From: Leptotrichia sp. oral taxon 218
GTDB lineage: Bacteria > Fusobacteriota > Fusobacteriia > Fusobacteriales > Leptotrichiaceae
Length of the DNA: 64,000 nucleotides
Assembly: GCF_018128225.1 (NCBI RefSeq)
Contig: NZ_CP072377.1
Coordinates: 1,922,001-1,986,000, forward strand
Direction of reading: 5' to 3'
Position numbers and translations under genes: made by a program. The notes beneath the pieces are model-generated. The model saw only the letters and a program-made list of their open reading frames with translations. It was not told the origin of the DNA and searched no databases. Below, in pieces: positions 53,326 through 61,414 of this stretch. The first letter of the stretch is position 1. The number at the start of each line of letters is the position of its first letter.

Positions 53326-55509
53326 CTATTTATTGACATCATATTTTAGAAGTCTTAATGAATTTCCAACTACTAAAATTGTTATTGAATTATGTAAAAC
53401 TGAACTATATATTGCTGGTAGCAATCCTGTCGCACCTAATACAAGTGCAAAACTGTTTATTCCAATCGCCATCACAAAATTTTGTTTTATAATTTTTACA
53501 GTATTTTTAGCTAAACCGATTACAGCTGGTATTAACAACGGATCGTCAGAAGTTATTGTAACATCGGCAGCTTCCATTGCGACATCTGTTCTAGTGCTTC
53601 CAAGTGCTATTCCTACATTTGCGTAAGAAAGAGCTGGAGCATCGTTTATTCCATCTCCAATCATAATAACTTTTGATCCGATTGAACGGAATTTCAATAT
53701 ATCTTTTGCCTTATCTTCTGGTAACAATTCAGATTCGTATCTATCCATCGACATACTATTTGCAATGGTTTCAGCCTGTTGTCTCAAATCTCCTGTAAGT
53801 AGCACAATATCGTCTATTCCTTGATTTCTCAAACGGTTCATAGCTTTTTTGATATTTTCCCTTGGTGGATCAGAAACTCCGATTACACCGATTAAATTCT
53901 CATTTTTAGCCACATAAATAACGATTTCTCCATTATTTTGCATTCCTTTTACCACGTCAACTGACATCTCTACCGAAATATTATTTTCTTCCATGTATCT
54001 TCTGCTTCCCACACGAATAATATCCTTATTTACATAAGTTTCGATTCCTCTTGCCACTCTAATTACATCTTCTTTATGTCGTGGTATTTTTAATCCTCTA
54101 TTTCTTACTTCGTTTAAAATCGCACTTGCCAAAGGGTGTGTAGAAGTTTCTTCAGCAGCCGCAGCTAATGCAATCATTCTATTATCTTTCATATTTTTAG
54201 CAAAAGTTTTTACTGTTTGAACTTTAGGTTTTCCTTCTGTAATTGTTCCAGTTTTATCAAATATTACAGTATCAGCCTTTGAAAGTTCTTCCAAATAATT
54301 GCTTCCTTTAATCAAAATTCCGTTTTTAGCAGCTGTATTAATTGAAGCAGAAAATGCTGTCGCTGTCGACAATCTTATTCCACATGAATAGTCAATTACA
54401 AGCATACTCAATGCCTTTTGTAAATTTCTAGTCGAAGCATAAACTATTCCAGCAAGAAGGAAATTTAACGGAATCAACTGTGCAGAAAATGCATCGGCGT
54501 AAGATTGAATGTCCGCTTTGTTAAACGAAGCATCTTCCACCAATTTTATAATTCTTGAAGCCGTTCTATCATCTCCAACTTTTTCAGCTCTTACAGTAAT
54601 ATTTCCGCTTTTCAAAAGCGTTCCAGCAAAAACTTCCTGTCCTGTTTCCTTTTTAACAGGCATATATTCTCCAGTAATCGCCGATTGGTCAATTACCGCA
54701 CTTCCCTTTTCAATTGTTCCATCGACACTTATTTTTTCTCCAGTTTGAACAAGTATCAAATCACCCTTTTTAATTTCTTCAATTGGAACTTTTTTCGCCA
54801 CTTGGTCTTCATCTTCAGATGCTTTCCAAACATAGCTTTCTCCAACACTTAGCATATCTTTAATTACACCACGAGTCTTTTTCATAGTATAAGCCGTCAA
54901 AAGTTCTGCAATTCTTTCCAAAATCATAATTGTCAAAGCTGTTCGCTCACTTCCTAAAGCGATACTACTTACAATCGCCGTAGAACTCAATGTATCCGCA
55001 TTCGGACGCTTATTATGAATCAATGACAAAATTCCATTTTTTAAAACAGGCAATGCCAAAGAAATTGTTGAAATAGTTTTGTAATTAAATAATCTTCTAA
55101 TTCCAGTCAATTTCGTTTTTGGACCTGGAAGCAAAAGTAATAATACTGCCGCTCCAATATTTTTCATAATTTCTTTTGGTGATTCTTCCTGTAATCGTCT
55201 TTCTATCACATATTTATTCGATGCTTGTTTTTTCTCATTTTTGTAAATATCCACCAAATACCCATTCAATGTATTTTGAAGCAAAGATACAAAATTTTCT
55301 CCAGTTAGCGAAAAGTTATCAAAATAAATAAGTACAGAACCTGTAATAGTTGAAATTTCAACACTTTTTATATAATGAACTTGCATTAAACGCTTTGTTA
55401 TTTCTTCTTTGTGAACGCCAAGATATTTTAACGCTCTTGAACGAATTCTGATTCTCCCACGAATTTCATGCAAAATCTCACAATTTAGCAAATAATTTCT
55501 ACCAGCCAT
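53326..55509 (-). CDS. P1B-type heavy-metal ATPase with HMA_2 domain and SCG motif
   Basis: 727 residues. HMA_2 domain at about 8-75 (EIRGRIRIRS, VHYIKSVEISTITGSVLIYF, no CxxC). Actuator motif TGEYMP at 279-284, phosphorylation site DKTGT at D418, P1B-specific HP at 458-459 and hinge GDGINDAP at 618-625. The membrane metal site that is CPC in copper and cadmium pumps reads YSCGIR at 374-379, so only one Cys remains. This indicates a different or softer coordination and an unknown metal. It lies in an operon of HMA_2 proteins, presumably for export across the inner membrane. Confidence 0.92.
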   Translation of the reverse strand: MAGRNYLLNCEILHEIRGRIRIRSRALKYLGVHKEEITKRLMQVHYIKSVEISTITGSVLIYFDNFSLTGENFVSLLQNTLNGYLVDIYKNEKKQASNKYVIERRLQEESPKEIMKNIGAAVLLLLLPGPKTKLTGIRRLFNYKTISTISLALPVLKNGILSLIHNKRPNADTLSSTAIVSSIALGSERTALTIMILERIAELLTAYTMKKTRGVIKDMLSVGESYVWKASEDEDQVAKKVPIEEIKKGDLILVQTGEKISVDGTIEKGSAVIDQSAITGEYMPVKKETGQEVFAGTLLKSGNITVRAEKVGDDRTASRIIKLVEDASFNKADIQSYADAFSAQLIPLNFLLAGIVYASTRNLQKALSMLVIDYSCGIRLSTATAFSASINTAAKNGILIKGSNYLEELSKADTVIFDKTGTITEGKPKVQTVKTFAKNMKDNRMIALAAAAEETSTHPLASAILNEVRNRGLKIPRHKEDVIRVARGIETYVNKDIIRVGSRRYMEENNISVEMSVDVVKGMQNNGEIVIYVAKNENLIGVIGVSDPPRENIKKAMNRLRNQGIDDIVLLTGDLRQQAETIANSMSMDRYESELLPEDKAKDILKFRSIGSKVIMIGDGINDAPALSYANVGIALGSTRTDVAMEAADVTITSDDPLLIPAVIGLAKNTVKIIKQNFVMAIGINSFALVLGATGLLPAIYSSVLHNSITILVVGNSLRLLKYDVNK

Positions 55510-55539
55510 AAAATTTTCCTTTCTTTTTATTCCACAAAC

Positions 55540-55911
55540 TTAAAGTCTTTTTATCAAATCATAAAAAATTTCCAAATTATCTTCTATTTCTTTCAAAGAT
55601 TTATTTTCATACAATTCAGGATGATTGACAACCGTTTTCCAAACTTTGTTCATCCATTCAAGTATTTCCTTTTCTGAAATCAAATTTGGATCATAATAAA
55701 GCAAAATTTTATTCGTTATATACGAATATTCAACACTTTTTATCCCTTTTTTTGATAAAATAAGTTTTTTTACTTCATTATCATATTTTTTTAATTCCTC
55801 TGGAACTTTTGATAAATTTGGAACAAATAGCCTAAGTCTTCCAGGAATGCTGTGCACTACCTTTATCTGATTAAACATCAGATATGTTGTTCTAAAAAAA
55901 TTTTCTAACAT
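55540..55911 (-). CDS. HMA_2-type domain protein
   Basis: About 123 residues from the ATG at 55911, after AAAGGGA; the frame is open to 55980, overlapping the upstream gene by 43 bases, and that longer start also has AAAGGAG. The domain reads IKVVHSIPGRLRLFVPNLS, KKGIKSVEYSYITNKILLYYDPNLISEKEIL, the HMA_2 pattern seen in the ATPase, without Cys pairs. The C-terminus is helical. It is probably an accessory or regulatory subunit of the ATPase 30 bases downstream. Confidence 0.75.
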   Translation of the reverse strand: MLENFFRTTYLMFNQIKVVHSIPGRLRLFVPNLSKVPEELKKYDNEVKKLILSKKGIKSVEYSYITNKILLYYDPNLISEKEILEWMNKVWKTVVNHPELYENKSLKEIEDNLEIFYDLIKRL

Positions 55912-55937
55912 CTTTTTCCCTTTCAATTTTTTGTTTA

Positions 55938-56423
55938 CTACTTTCTTTTCTCGTCTGATAAAAGTCTTGAAGCCCACCATAACAATGTAGCTCCTTTAGG
56001 TAATCCTGGAACTTTCCATAATTTTTTTATTCCATAAAAAATAAAAATACCTGCAGTTAATGTCCTCAAATCCAAATAACCTTTACTCTTGTTATAAACA
56101 GCCATATCTGCTGATTCAAATATCTGCTTTAACAACTCTTTTATTCTCCCAGGTTTATTTTTCAAGGCTTCCTCATCCAAATGAAGCAATCTCAACACTA
56201 CCAAATACAAAAAAGAACTTTCAATAACTTTTTCATCAAAATAAATCAGAATACTTCCAGTAATAGAATTAACTTCCACAGAATTTATTCCTTCTATTTT
56301 ACGAATATTATTTAAAAATTCCTCTTTCAACTCTTCGTCATCTTTTAACACTTCCGTCTGCAATCGCAAACGTCCATTTTGATAATGTTTCACTTGAATA
56401 ACGCCATAAAAACTTTGCAACAT
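55938..56423 (-). CDS. HMA_2-type domain protein with C-terminal hydrophobic segment
   Basis: 161 residues. The first 75 (YGVIQVKHYQNGRLRLQTEV, GINSVEVNSITGSILIYFDEKVI) again give the HMA_2 fold, with SITGSILIYFD closely matching the ATPase phrase STITGSVLIYFD, so the two arose by duplication. The second half has LRTLTAGIFIFYGIKKLW and ATLLWWASRLL, one or two membrane segments. First gene of the leftward metal cluster, with a strong promoter and TAAGGAG site. Confidence 0.78.
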   Translation of the reverse strand: MLQSFYGVIQVKHYQNGRLRLQTEVLKDDEELKEEFLNNIRKIEGINSVEVNSITGSILIYFDEKVIESSFLYLVVLRLLHLDEEALKNKPGRIKELLKQIFESADMAVYNKSKGYLDLRTLTAGIFIFYGIKKLWKVPGLPKGATLLWWASRLLSDEKRK

Positions 56424-56453
56424 AAACTGACTCCTTAAACTTTTTTATAATTC

Positions 56454-56482
56454 ATTATATACCTTTTCATTTTAAATTACAA
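56454..56482 (-). promoter_or_regulatory. Promoter of the HMA_2/P-type ATPase operon
   Basis: Minus-strand TTGTAA (56477-56482), 17 bases, TATAAT (56454-56459), 31 bases before the first ATG. I see no clear operator palindrome. Confidence 0.75.
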
Positions 56483-56520
56483 GGTCGTTTCATCAGTAAA
56501 TTGCGTTAATTTTTTCTCTT

Positions 56521-56565
56521 AATGAGCTACTCCCTTTATAAAAAGCCTACAACTTCTTGCTAAAT
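56521..56565 (-). mobile_element. Fragment of an IS200/IS605-type end
   Basis: TGAGCTACTCCCTTTATAAA, then AAGCCTACAACTTCTTGCTA resembles the end sequences at 44771 and 44915 with loss of the stem complement. It abuts the stop codon of the His-rich gene. Confidence 0.35.
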
Positions 56566-56569
56566 TTTA

Positions 56570-56971
56570 TTAAGATAATTTTTTTATTATTTTATAAAAT
56601 CCTGAACCAATAAAAAGTATTACACCTGCAAAAATGATAAATATATCAAAAAGACCAATATTTTGACTCCTATTAATACAATTTTCTCTTTCTTTTGCAT
56701 CAACAATACTTTCACAGTTTATTCTCCCTGAACTGCTTGAATGAGAACCACGACTTCTCCAAAAAGATGACGAATTTTCTTGCTCATCATCACCAGATTT
56801 TTTAGATTTTCCATCTCCTTCTCCATCTGAATGTCCTCTCGAATGCTCTCCGCTACTATGTTCTCCACCATAGTGACCACCATAATGATGACTTCCACCA
56901 CTTCCATGAAAATGACCATGTCCACCACCATGAGAATGTCCGCCACCACCTCTTCTTACTAATTTTTCCAT
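56570..56971 (-). CDS. His/Gly/Ser-rich protein with C-terminal membrane helix
   Basis: 133 residues from the ATG at 56971 (AGAGAGG before it); an upstream in-frame ATG at 57001 has no ribosome site. Residues 5-60 are a low-complexity tract of GGHSHGG, HGHFHG, SHHYGGHYGG and EHSSGEHSRGHSDGEG, followed by a Ser-rich part, a short Cys pair (NCESIVDAKERENC) and one membrane helix (FDIFIIFAGVILFIGSGFY) with a basic tail. The His density suggests metal binding, which fits the metal-transport cluster 147 bases downstream. No family recognised; a surface-exposed low-complexity protein is the alternative. Confidence 0.7.
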   Translation of the reverse strand: MEKLVRRGGGGHSHGGGHGHFHGSGGSHHYGGHYGGEHSSGEHSRGHSDGEGDGKSKKSGDDEQENSSSFWRSRGSHSSSSGRINCESIVDAKERENCINRSQNIGLFDIFIIFAGVILFIGSGFYKIIKKLS

Positions 56972-57040
56972 TTTGACCTCTCTTTCTTCACTCTTTTTCA
57001 TTTTTTCAATTTCTGTGATCTCAAAAATTCAATTTTTCAT

Positions 57041-57305
57041 TCATTTTTTCAATTCTTTCACATCATATTTCCCAATATTTTCATACTCGTAAGACTGATT
57101 AATTCCATTCATCAACACATCTCTATCCTCTGTATCACTTGTCAAACTTTCCTTCAAAAGTTCCCACTTGAATATTTTTCAATATCCCATTATCAAACAA
57201 TTCTCTTGCCCTTCTTTTACTCAAAAATTCTTCTTCGTCTTGAGAAACTAGCCTTTTTAAAATTTTGTCACTTTTGTTTTCCCAGTTGTATTTGCTATTT
57301 GTCAT
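57041..57305 (-). pseudogene. Small gene of unknown function, frameshifted
   Basis: From an ATG at 57305 with GAGGGGG upstream, the frame runs 56 residues (TNSKYNWENKSDKILKRLVS ... ELFDNGILKN) to a stop at 57135. Removing one A from the A5 tract near 57175 continues it in a second frame (IFKWELLKESLTSDTEDRDV ... QSYEYENIGKYDVKELKK) to 57041, giving about 87 charged, helical residues. No family recognised. It lies 31 bases after the methyltransferase stop codon, so it would be the last gene of the restriction-modification cassette. Confidence 0.5.
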
Positions 57306-57336
57306 TTATTTCCCCCTCTTATAAAAATTATTTGTA

Positions 57337-59358
57337 TTATTTTTTATAACTAATTGTCTTACTAAAATTTGTAACTAGAACTTCCCTTGTCGTAGTATTC
57401 TTATTTTTAACTTGATAACTGGAATTATAATAATTAAAATCCATTTCATTTATAAAAAAATTATTTTTTAAACACCAATCTTTTAAAACCTCATTCTCTT
57501 TCCCTTTATGTTCCAAAACATTTGAAAGAGCAAATCTAATTTTTCTTTCATTGCATCTTTCTAAAAATTTTAATAAATCCTTTTCATCATTTTCAGTCCA
57601 GGAATTATTTTCATTATAACTCGCCTGACCCAATAAATATGGCGGATCAAGATAAAAAAAAGCATTTTCGCTGTCAATTCTTTCTAAATTTATATCACGA
57701 AAATCCATATTTTGAAATTTTGTTTCAACTAACTGTAAATTATAAATAAAATTTTTTAATTTTTTTCGTAAATTAGAATTAAAATCTCTCTTTCCGACAG
57801 GTAAATTAAATTCATTTTTTTTATTAAACCTAATTTGATTGTTAAAAGAATAAAAAATTAATAGAAGAAACAATATTTCATTTTTTTTATTATTATAATC
57901 TTCTCGTAATTTTAAAAATTTTTCTTTGTTATATTTTCCCAAACCATTCTGAGAATTACAGCCATAGTATTCATACCCATTTTCAAAAGAATTACTTAAA
58001 CCATAATATTCTATTTTTTTCTCTATTTCTTTTTCCAACTTTTCATAATTTTGTTTTTTCAAAAAATTAAGTAATTCTATCAATTCTTTATTTTTATCAA
58101 TCCCTATTACTCTTCCAGCATTAAAGTTCGCTCCTACATTAAAGCCACCACAAAAAATATCATAAAAAATTTCAATATCTTTGGGTATTTTTTCAAAAAT
58201 TTTTTTTAATAATTTAAATTTTCCACCTGTATAATTAAGTGGTGATTGGCTTAATTTTTTTTCTCTATTATTTATTTCAAAAAGTTTATTTTCTTTTTTT
58301 ATTTTATTTTGTTTCTGTTTTTCTTTTCTATCATCTTTTTTAAATTTTTTTACTTCACAAAAAAATATTCTTTCTGTATGGTTTTCAATATTTGTTTTTC
58401 CCACTGTAAACGGATTAAAATCTTTTTCAAATACAGTAACTTCCCCTTTGGATTCCAAAATTTCTAAAATTTCACTATCACTAATCCTTGCATTTGAACG
58501 AGAATTAGCCTTTTGCTGTGTATTATTATACGAAAAAAGAATATATTTTGCCGAAATATCTTCAATCAATTCTTCCAAAGTTTTTTTTGCACTTGATAAA
58601 CAATATTTACTTTTTATGTGGGTTCTATCCATTTTTCTAGCAACTCCAAATACATCTGGTTTTTCATTTGTCGCAATATTTTCTAAAAAATGATAAGCAT
58701 CGCTGTACTGCCTTGAATTATAAGGTGGATCAATATACACAATATCTGCACTAAATTCTTTTACTAATTCATTTGCATCCATACAAAAAATTTTATTGTT
58801 TTTATTATTTTCATTTTCAATTTGAGGAAATTTCAAAAGTAATTCTTTTTCTAAATCTCCATTTTTTCTGTAAGCATCATAATGTCCCACTGTATTAGCA
58901 ATTCTATCAACAGCATATATTAAAGATGTTATTAATATTGCTTTCTCTCGTTTATTTATTTCTTTTTTCTCAAATAAATCATCAATACCATCTCTTATAA
59001 ATCCAACTTTTTTTAAATTTTTCTCACTTAAATATGTATTTTTAAAATTTTCAGAATAATAATTATTATCTTCAATAATTTTTTCGTTATATTTTTTCAT
59101 AATCTCAATCAATTTTTTTTCATCATATTCCAAATTTGAAAAAAAACATTCATAAGAAAAATAATTACATCTTAGCAAATCATTCAGTACAACATCATAT
59201 TTTTTATTAAAATAATCTGCTACAACTCCTGTTCCTGCAAATAAATCCAAAAATACTTTACTATTTTCTGTATTTTTTTCTACTATTTTTTCAATAAATT
59301 CCAACAATTTATATTTACTTCCCAAATATCTTCTATTATATATTTTAAATCTTTCCAA
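57337..59358 (-). CDS. Fused double N6-adenine DNA methyltransferase (M.FokI-like)
   Basis: 673 residues with two complete adenine methyltransferase domains of the D12 (alpha) class. Domain 1: YLGSKYKLL (motif X) near 11, FLDLFAGTG (motif I) at 36-44, DPPY (motif IV) at 210-213. A Lys-rich linker lies at about 336-370. Domain 2: LNYTGGKFKLL near 374, DIFCGG at 400-405, DPPY at 571-574. Such fusions, as in M.FokI and M.StsI, methylate one adenine on each strand of an asymmetric site, protecting the host from a type IIS enzyme. It overlaps the endonuclease gene by 14 bases and is downstream of it. Target unknown. Confidence 0.93.
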   Translation of the reverse strand: MERFKIYNRRYLGSKYKLLEFIEKIVEKNTENSKVFLDLFAGTGVVADYFNKKYDVVLNDLLRCNYFSYECFFSNLEYDEKKLIEIMKKYNEKIIEDNNYYSENFKNTYLSEKNLKKVGFIRDGIDDLFEKKEINKREKAILITSLIYAVDRIANTVGHYDAYRKNGDLEKELLLKFPQIENENNKNNKIFCMDANELVKEFSADIVYIDPPYNSRQYSDAYHFLENIATNEKPDVFGVARKMDRTHIKSKYCLSSAKKTLEELIEDISAKYILFSYNNTQQKANSRSNARISDSEILEILESKGEVTVFEKDFNPFTVGKTNIENHTERIFFCEVKKFKKDDRKEKQKQNKIKKENKLFEINNREKKLSQSPLNYTGGKFKLLKKIFEKIPKDIEIFYDIFCGGFNVGANFNAGRVIGIDKNKELIELLNFLKKQNYEKLEKEIEKKIEYYGLSNSFENGYEYYGCNSQNGLGKYNKEKFLKLREDYNNKKNEILFLLLIFYSFNNQIRFNKKNEFNLPVGKRDFNSNLRKKLKNFIYNLQLVETKFQNMDFRDINLERIDSENAFFYLDPPYLLGQASYNENNSWTENDEKDLLKFLERCNERKIRFALSNVLEHKGKENEVLKDWCLKNNFFINEMDFNYYNSSYQVKNKNTTTREVLVTNFSKTISYKK

Positions 59359-61414
59359 TATTTTCTCCTTTTACAGAATTATTCCATGTATCTTCACACC
59401 AGTTATTTCCTATAAATTCTATTTTGCTGTAATTCTCAAAAACTCTATTTAGAAAATATTTATAATTTATATTATTTTCAAGTAAATAAATTATCTTGTC
59501 TATCGTTAATGAATAAATCTTTATTCCGTTTGTATATTTCTCTCTATTTTGTGTTGATTGAAGTTGAATTTGTGAAGTTACTCTAAAAATATTAATTACA
59601 TTTGCATCTAATTCGTTTGCAACAAAAAAAGTATATGTTTTTTTATTTTCTTCCATATTTTTTATTGTCAAATTCGTTGTATGGCGTATTACAGGCTCAA
59701 GTTCTCCTCTTTTCTGAGTATTTCTATCCATCAATGTTGCTTCTAGCATAACATCAAAATCTGAATATTCTGCAATTATATCGCCATCGCCACCTGGAGC
59801 ATGTGAAAGCGGAAATCCATCTCCATCAAGCGACAATTTCAGACTTTTCTTCAAATTAAATTCTTTATTAGAAATTCTATGCCAGGCGATTGCCAACATA
59901 TATTCAAAAATTGTAGGAATTTTTGCATTATCTGTAACTTCTTTTGAAATTTTTTCATCATTTTCCCTATTTTTAAACAAATTTAATATGCTACAGACTT
60001 TATCATTTGAAAATCTTTCTTCCAATTTTTTTTCAAAATCTTTATCTATTTTGTCCGAAAAATATTCAAAAATTGATAATTCTTTTGGAATATTGTTCTC
60101 TTTTCTTAGTTTTTCTATAAAACTTTCAATTCTCTCTTCTGATAAATCAAAAATCTCTGAAAATGAAATATTTTTATGAAAATTATCTTTGACTACTTCA
60201 TTATTTAACTTTTTCATACCTATAATTTCTGAAAAAATATTTTTACTCAACCATTTATACGATAAATTTACCAGTCCATTCTCAAAACTAATTATTCCTG
60301 AAAGATTAAAAGTTCTAATTGTCATATCATTATATTCAAAAATCAAATCATAGTTTTTAGAATCTCGAAATAATTCATAAAATAATTTATTGAACTCTTC
60401 AATATTTTTAGATTCAAATATCGTTTCTTTATTCTCTTCCAAAAATTCTTTTACTGTTTTACTAAATTTAAACGGAATTCTATTGAATCCAAAAGCCTTT
60501 TTTATACTCTCTTTTTTACTTATTTTTTCTAATTTTTTATATGTTTCCGAATCTCTATTTTCAAAAAAATCTAAAGATATTTCGTAAAATTCAAAATAAT
60601 CCTCTATTTTATCTTTACTTTTTCTATTTAAAAAATATTTTTCAAATTTCTCTTTTGAAATTCTATACTTTTCTTCAAATTTTATTTCTAAAGTTTCTTC
60701 TTGTATATATCTTGAAACATATTCACCAAAACTCATATTTTTATTTTTTACGAATTTATATTTATCCAGTATTTCTCTATATTCTTCCTCTTTCTTTCCT
60801 GCTCTGATTAAAGACAAAATCGTACAAAATTCCTTTTGTGGAATATCATCAAATTTACTCAGTAAATAAATTCCCATTCTAAATGGATAAATGTAATTTT
60901 CTCCTTCAGATTCATAAACTCTCAATTTCAATAATTGTCTTAAAAAAATAATGTTGTCTGCTGATAAATTAAATAATTTTTCAATATCATCCTGTTTTGT
61001 ATCTCCGTCTAACAACGCTTCTCCAACTGCTGTTATTTTTCTTTTTTCATCTACAAGTCCTATTTTTACAAGTGCATTCGTATAAGTTCTCCCTCTTTTT
61101 TTCTGTTCTAAAATAAAATATTTTACTAAACTCTTATAATCTGTGACTTCCTTTTTATTTTTATATTTTTCAAAAATACTTTCTTTAAATTTATCAGATA
61201 TAAAAGAATAATAATCTCCATAAAATGTATCATTTATCAATCCACTTTTAGCAACATATTGATAAAAAGTCATTTGTGAACTATTCTTCGTAGACCATTC
61301 TTCCAATTGTTCCGTAATTCCTTGCAACATTATTTTGTAATCATCTAACAAATTTTTTCTTCTAAAACTTGTATCTCCTAAATTCATCACGGAATCTTTA
61401 TTCTGTAGCTTCAT
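59345..61414 (-). CDS. AlwI-family type IIS restriction endonuclease
   Basis: About 689 residues from the ATG at 61414, which has GGGAGAG at good spacing; the frame opens at 61435 inside the previous gene. A long, mostly helical N-terminal part (about 500 residues), probably target recognition, is followed by a PD-(D/E)xK-type catalytic region near residues 535-580: HAPGGDGDIIAEY, VMLEATLMDRNTQ, GELEPVIRHT. The order D...ExT...QxxxxExEPVxRH fits AlwI/MlyI/PleI/BstNBI enzymes, which cut at a fixed distance from an asymmetric site. It is longer than the roughly 550-600 residues I expect for the family. The paired fused methyltransferase supports an asymmetric target. Confidence 0.82.
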   Translation of the reverse strand: MKLQNKDSVMNLGDTSFRRKNLLDDYKIMLQGITEQLEEWSTKNSSQMTFYQYVAKSGLINDTFYGDYYSFISDKFKESIFEKYKNKKEVTDYKSLVKYFILEQKKRGRTYTNALVKIGLVDEKRKITAVGEALLDGDTKQDDIEKLFNLSADNIIFLRQLLKLRVYESEGENYIYPFRMGIYLLSKFDDIPQKEFCTILSLIRAGKKEEEYREILDKYKFVKNKNMSFGEYVSRYIQEETLEIKFEEKYRISKEKFEKYFLNRKSKDKIEDYFEFYEISLDFFENRDSETYKKLEKISKKESIKKAFGFNRIPFKFSKTVKEFLEENKETIFESKNIEEFNKLFYELFRDSKNYDLIFEYNDMTIRTFNLSGIISFENGLVNLSYKWLSKNIFSEIIGMKKLNNEVVKDNFHKNISFSEIFDLSEERIESFIEKLRKENNIPKELSIFEYFSDKIDKDFEKKLEERFSNDKVCSILNLFKNRENDEKISKEVTDNAKIPTIFEYMLAIAWHRISNKEFNLKKSLKLSLDGDGFPLSHAPGGDGDIIAEYSDFDVMLEATLMDRNTQKRGELEPVIRHTTNLTIKNMEENKKTYTFFVANELDANVINIFRVTSQIQLQSTQNREKYTNGIKIYSLTIDKIIYLLENNINYKYFLNRVFENYSKIEFIGNNWCEDTWNNSVKGENIGKI

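Noticed and set aside
56719-56949. 76-aa Met/Val-rich minus-strand frame overlapping the His-rich gene
   Set aside because: It is the shifted reading of the GGT/CAT repeat tract. The His/Gly frame has the ribosome binding site and membrane helix.
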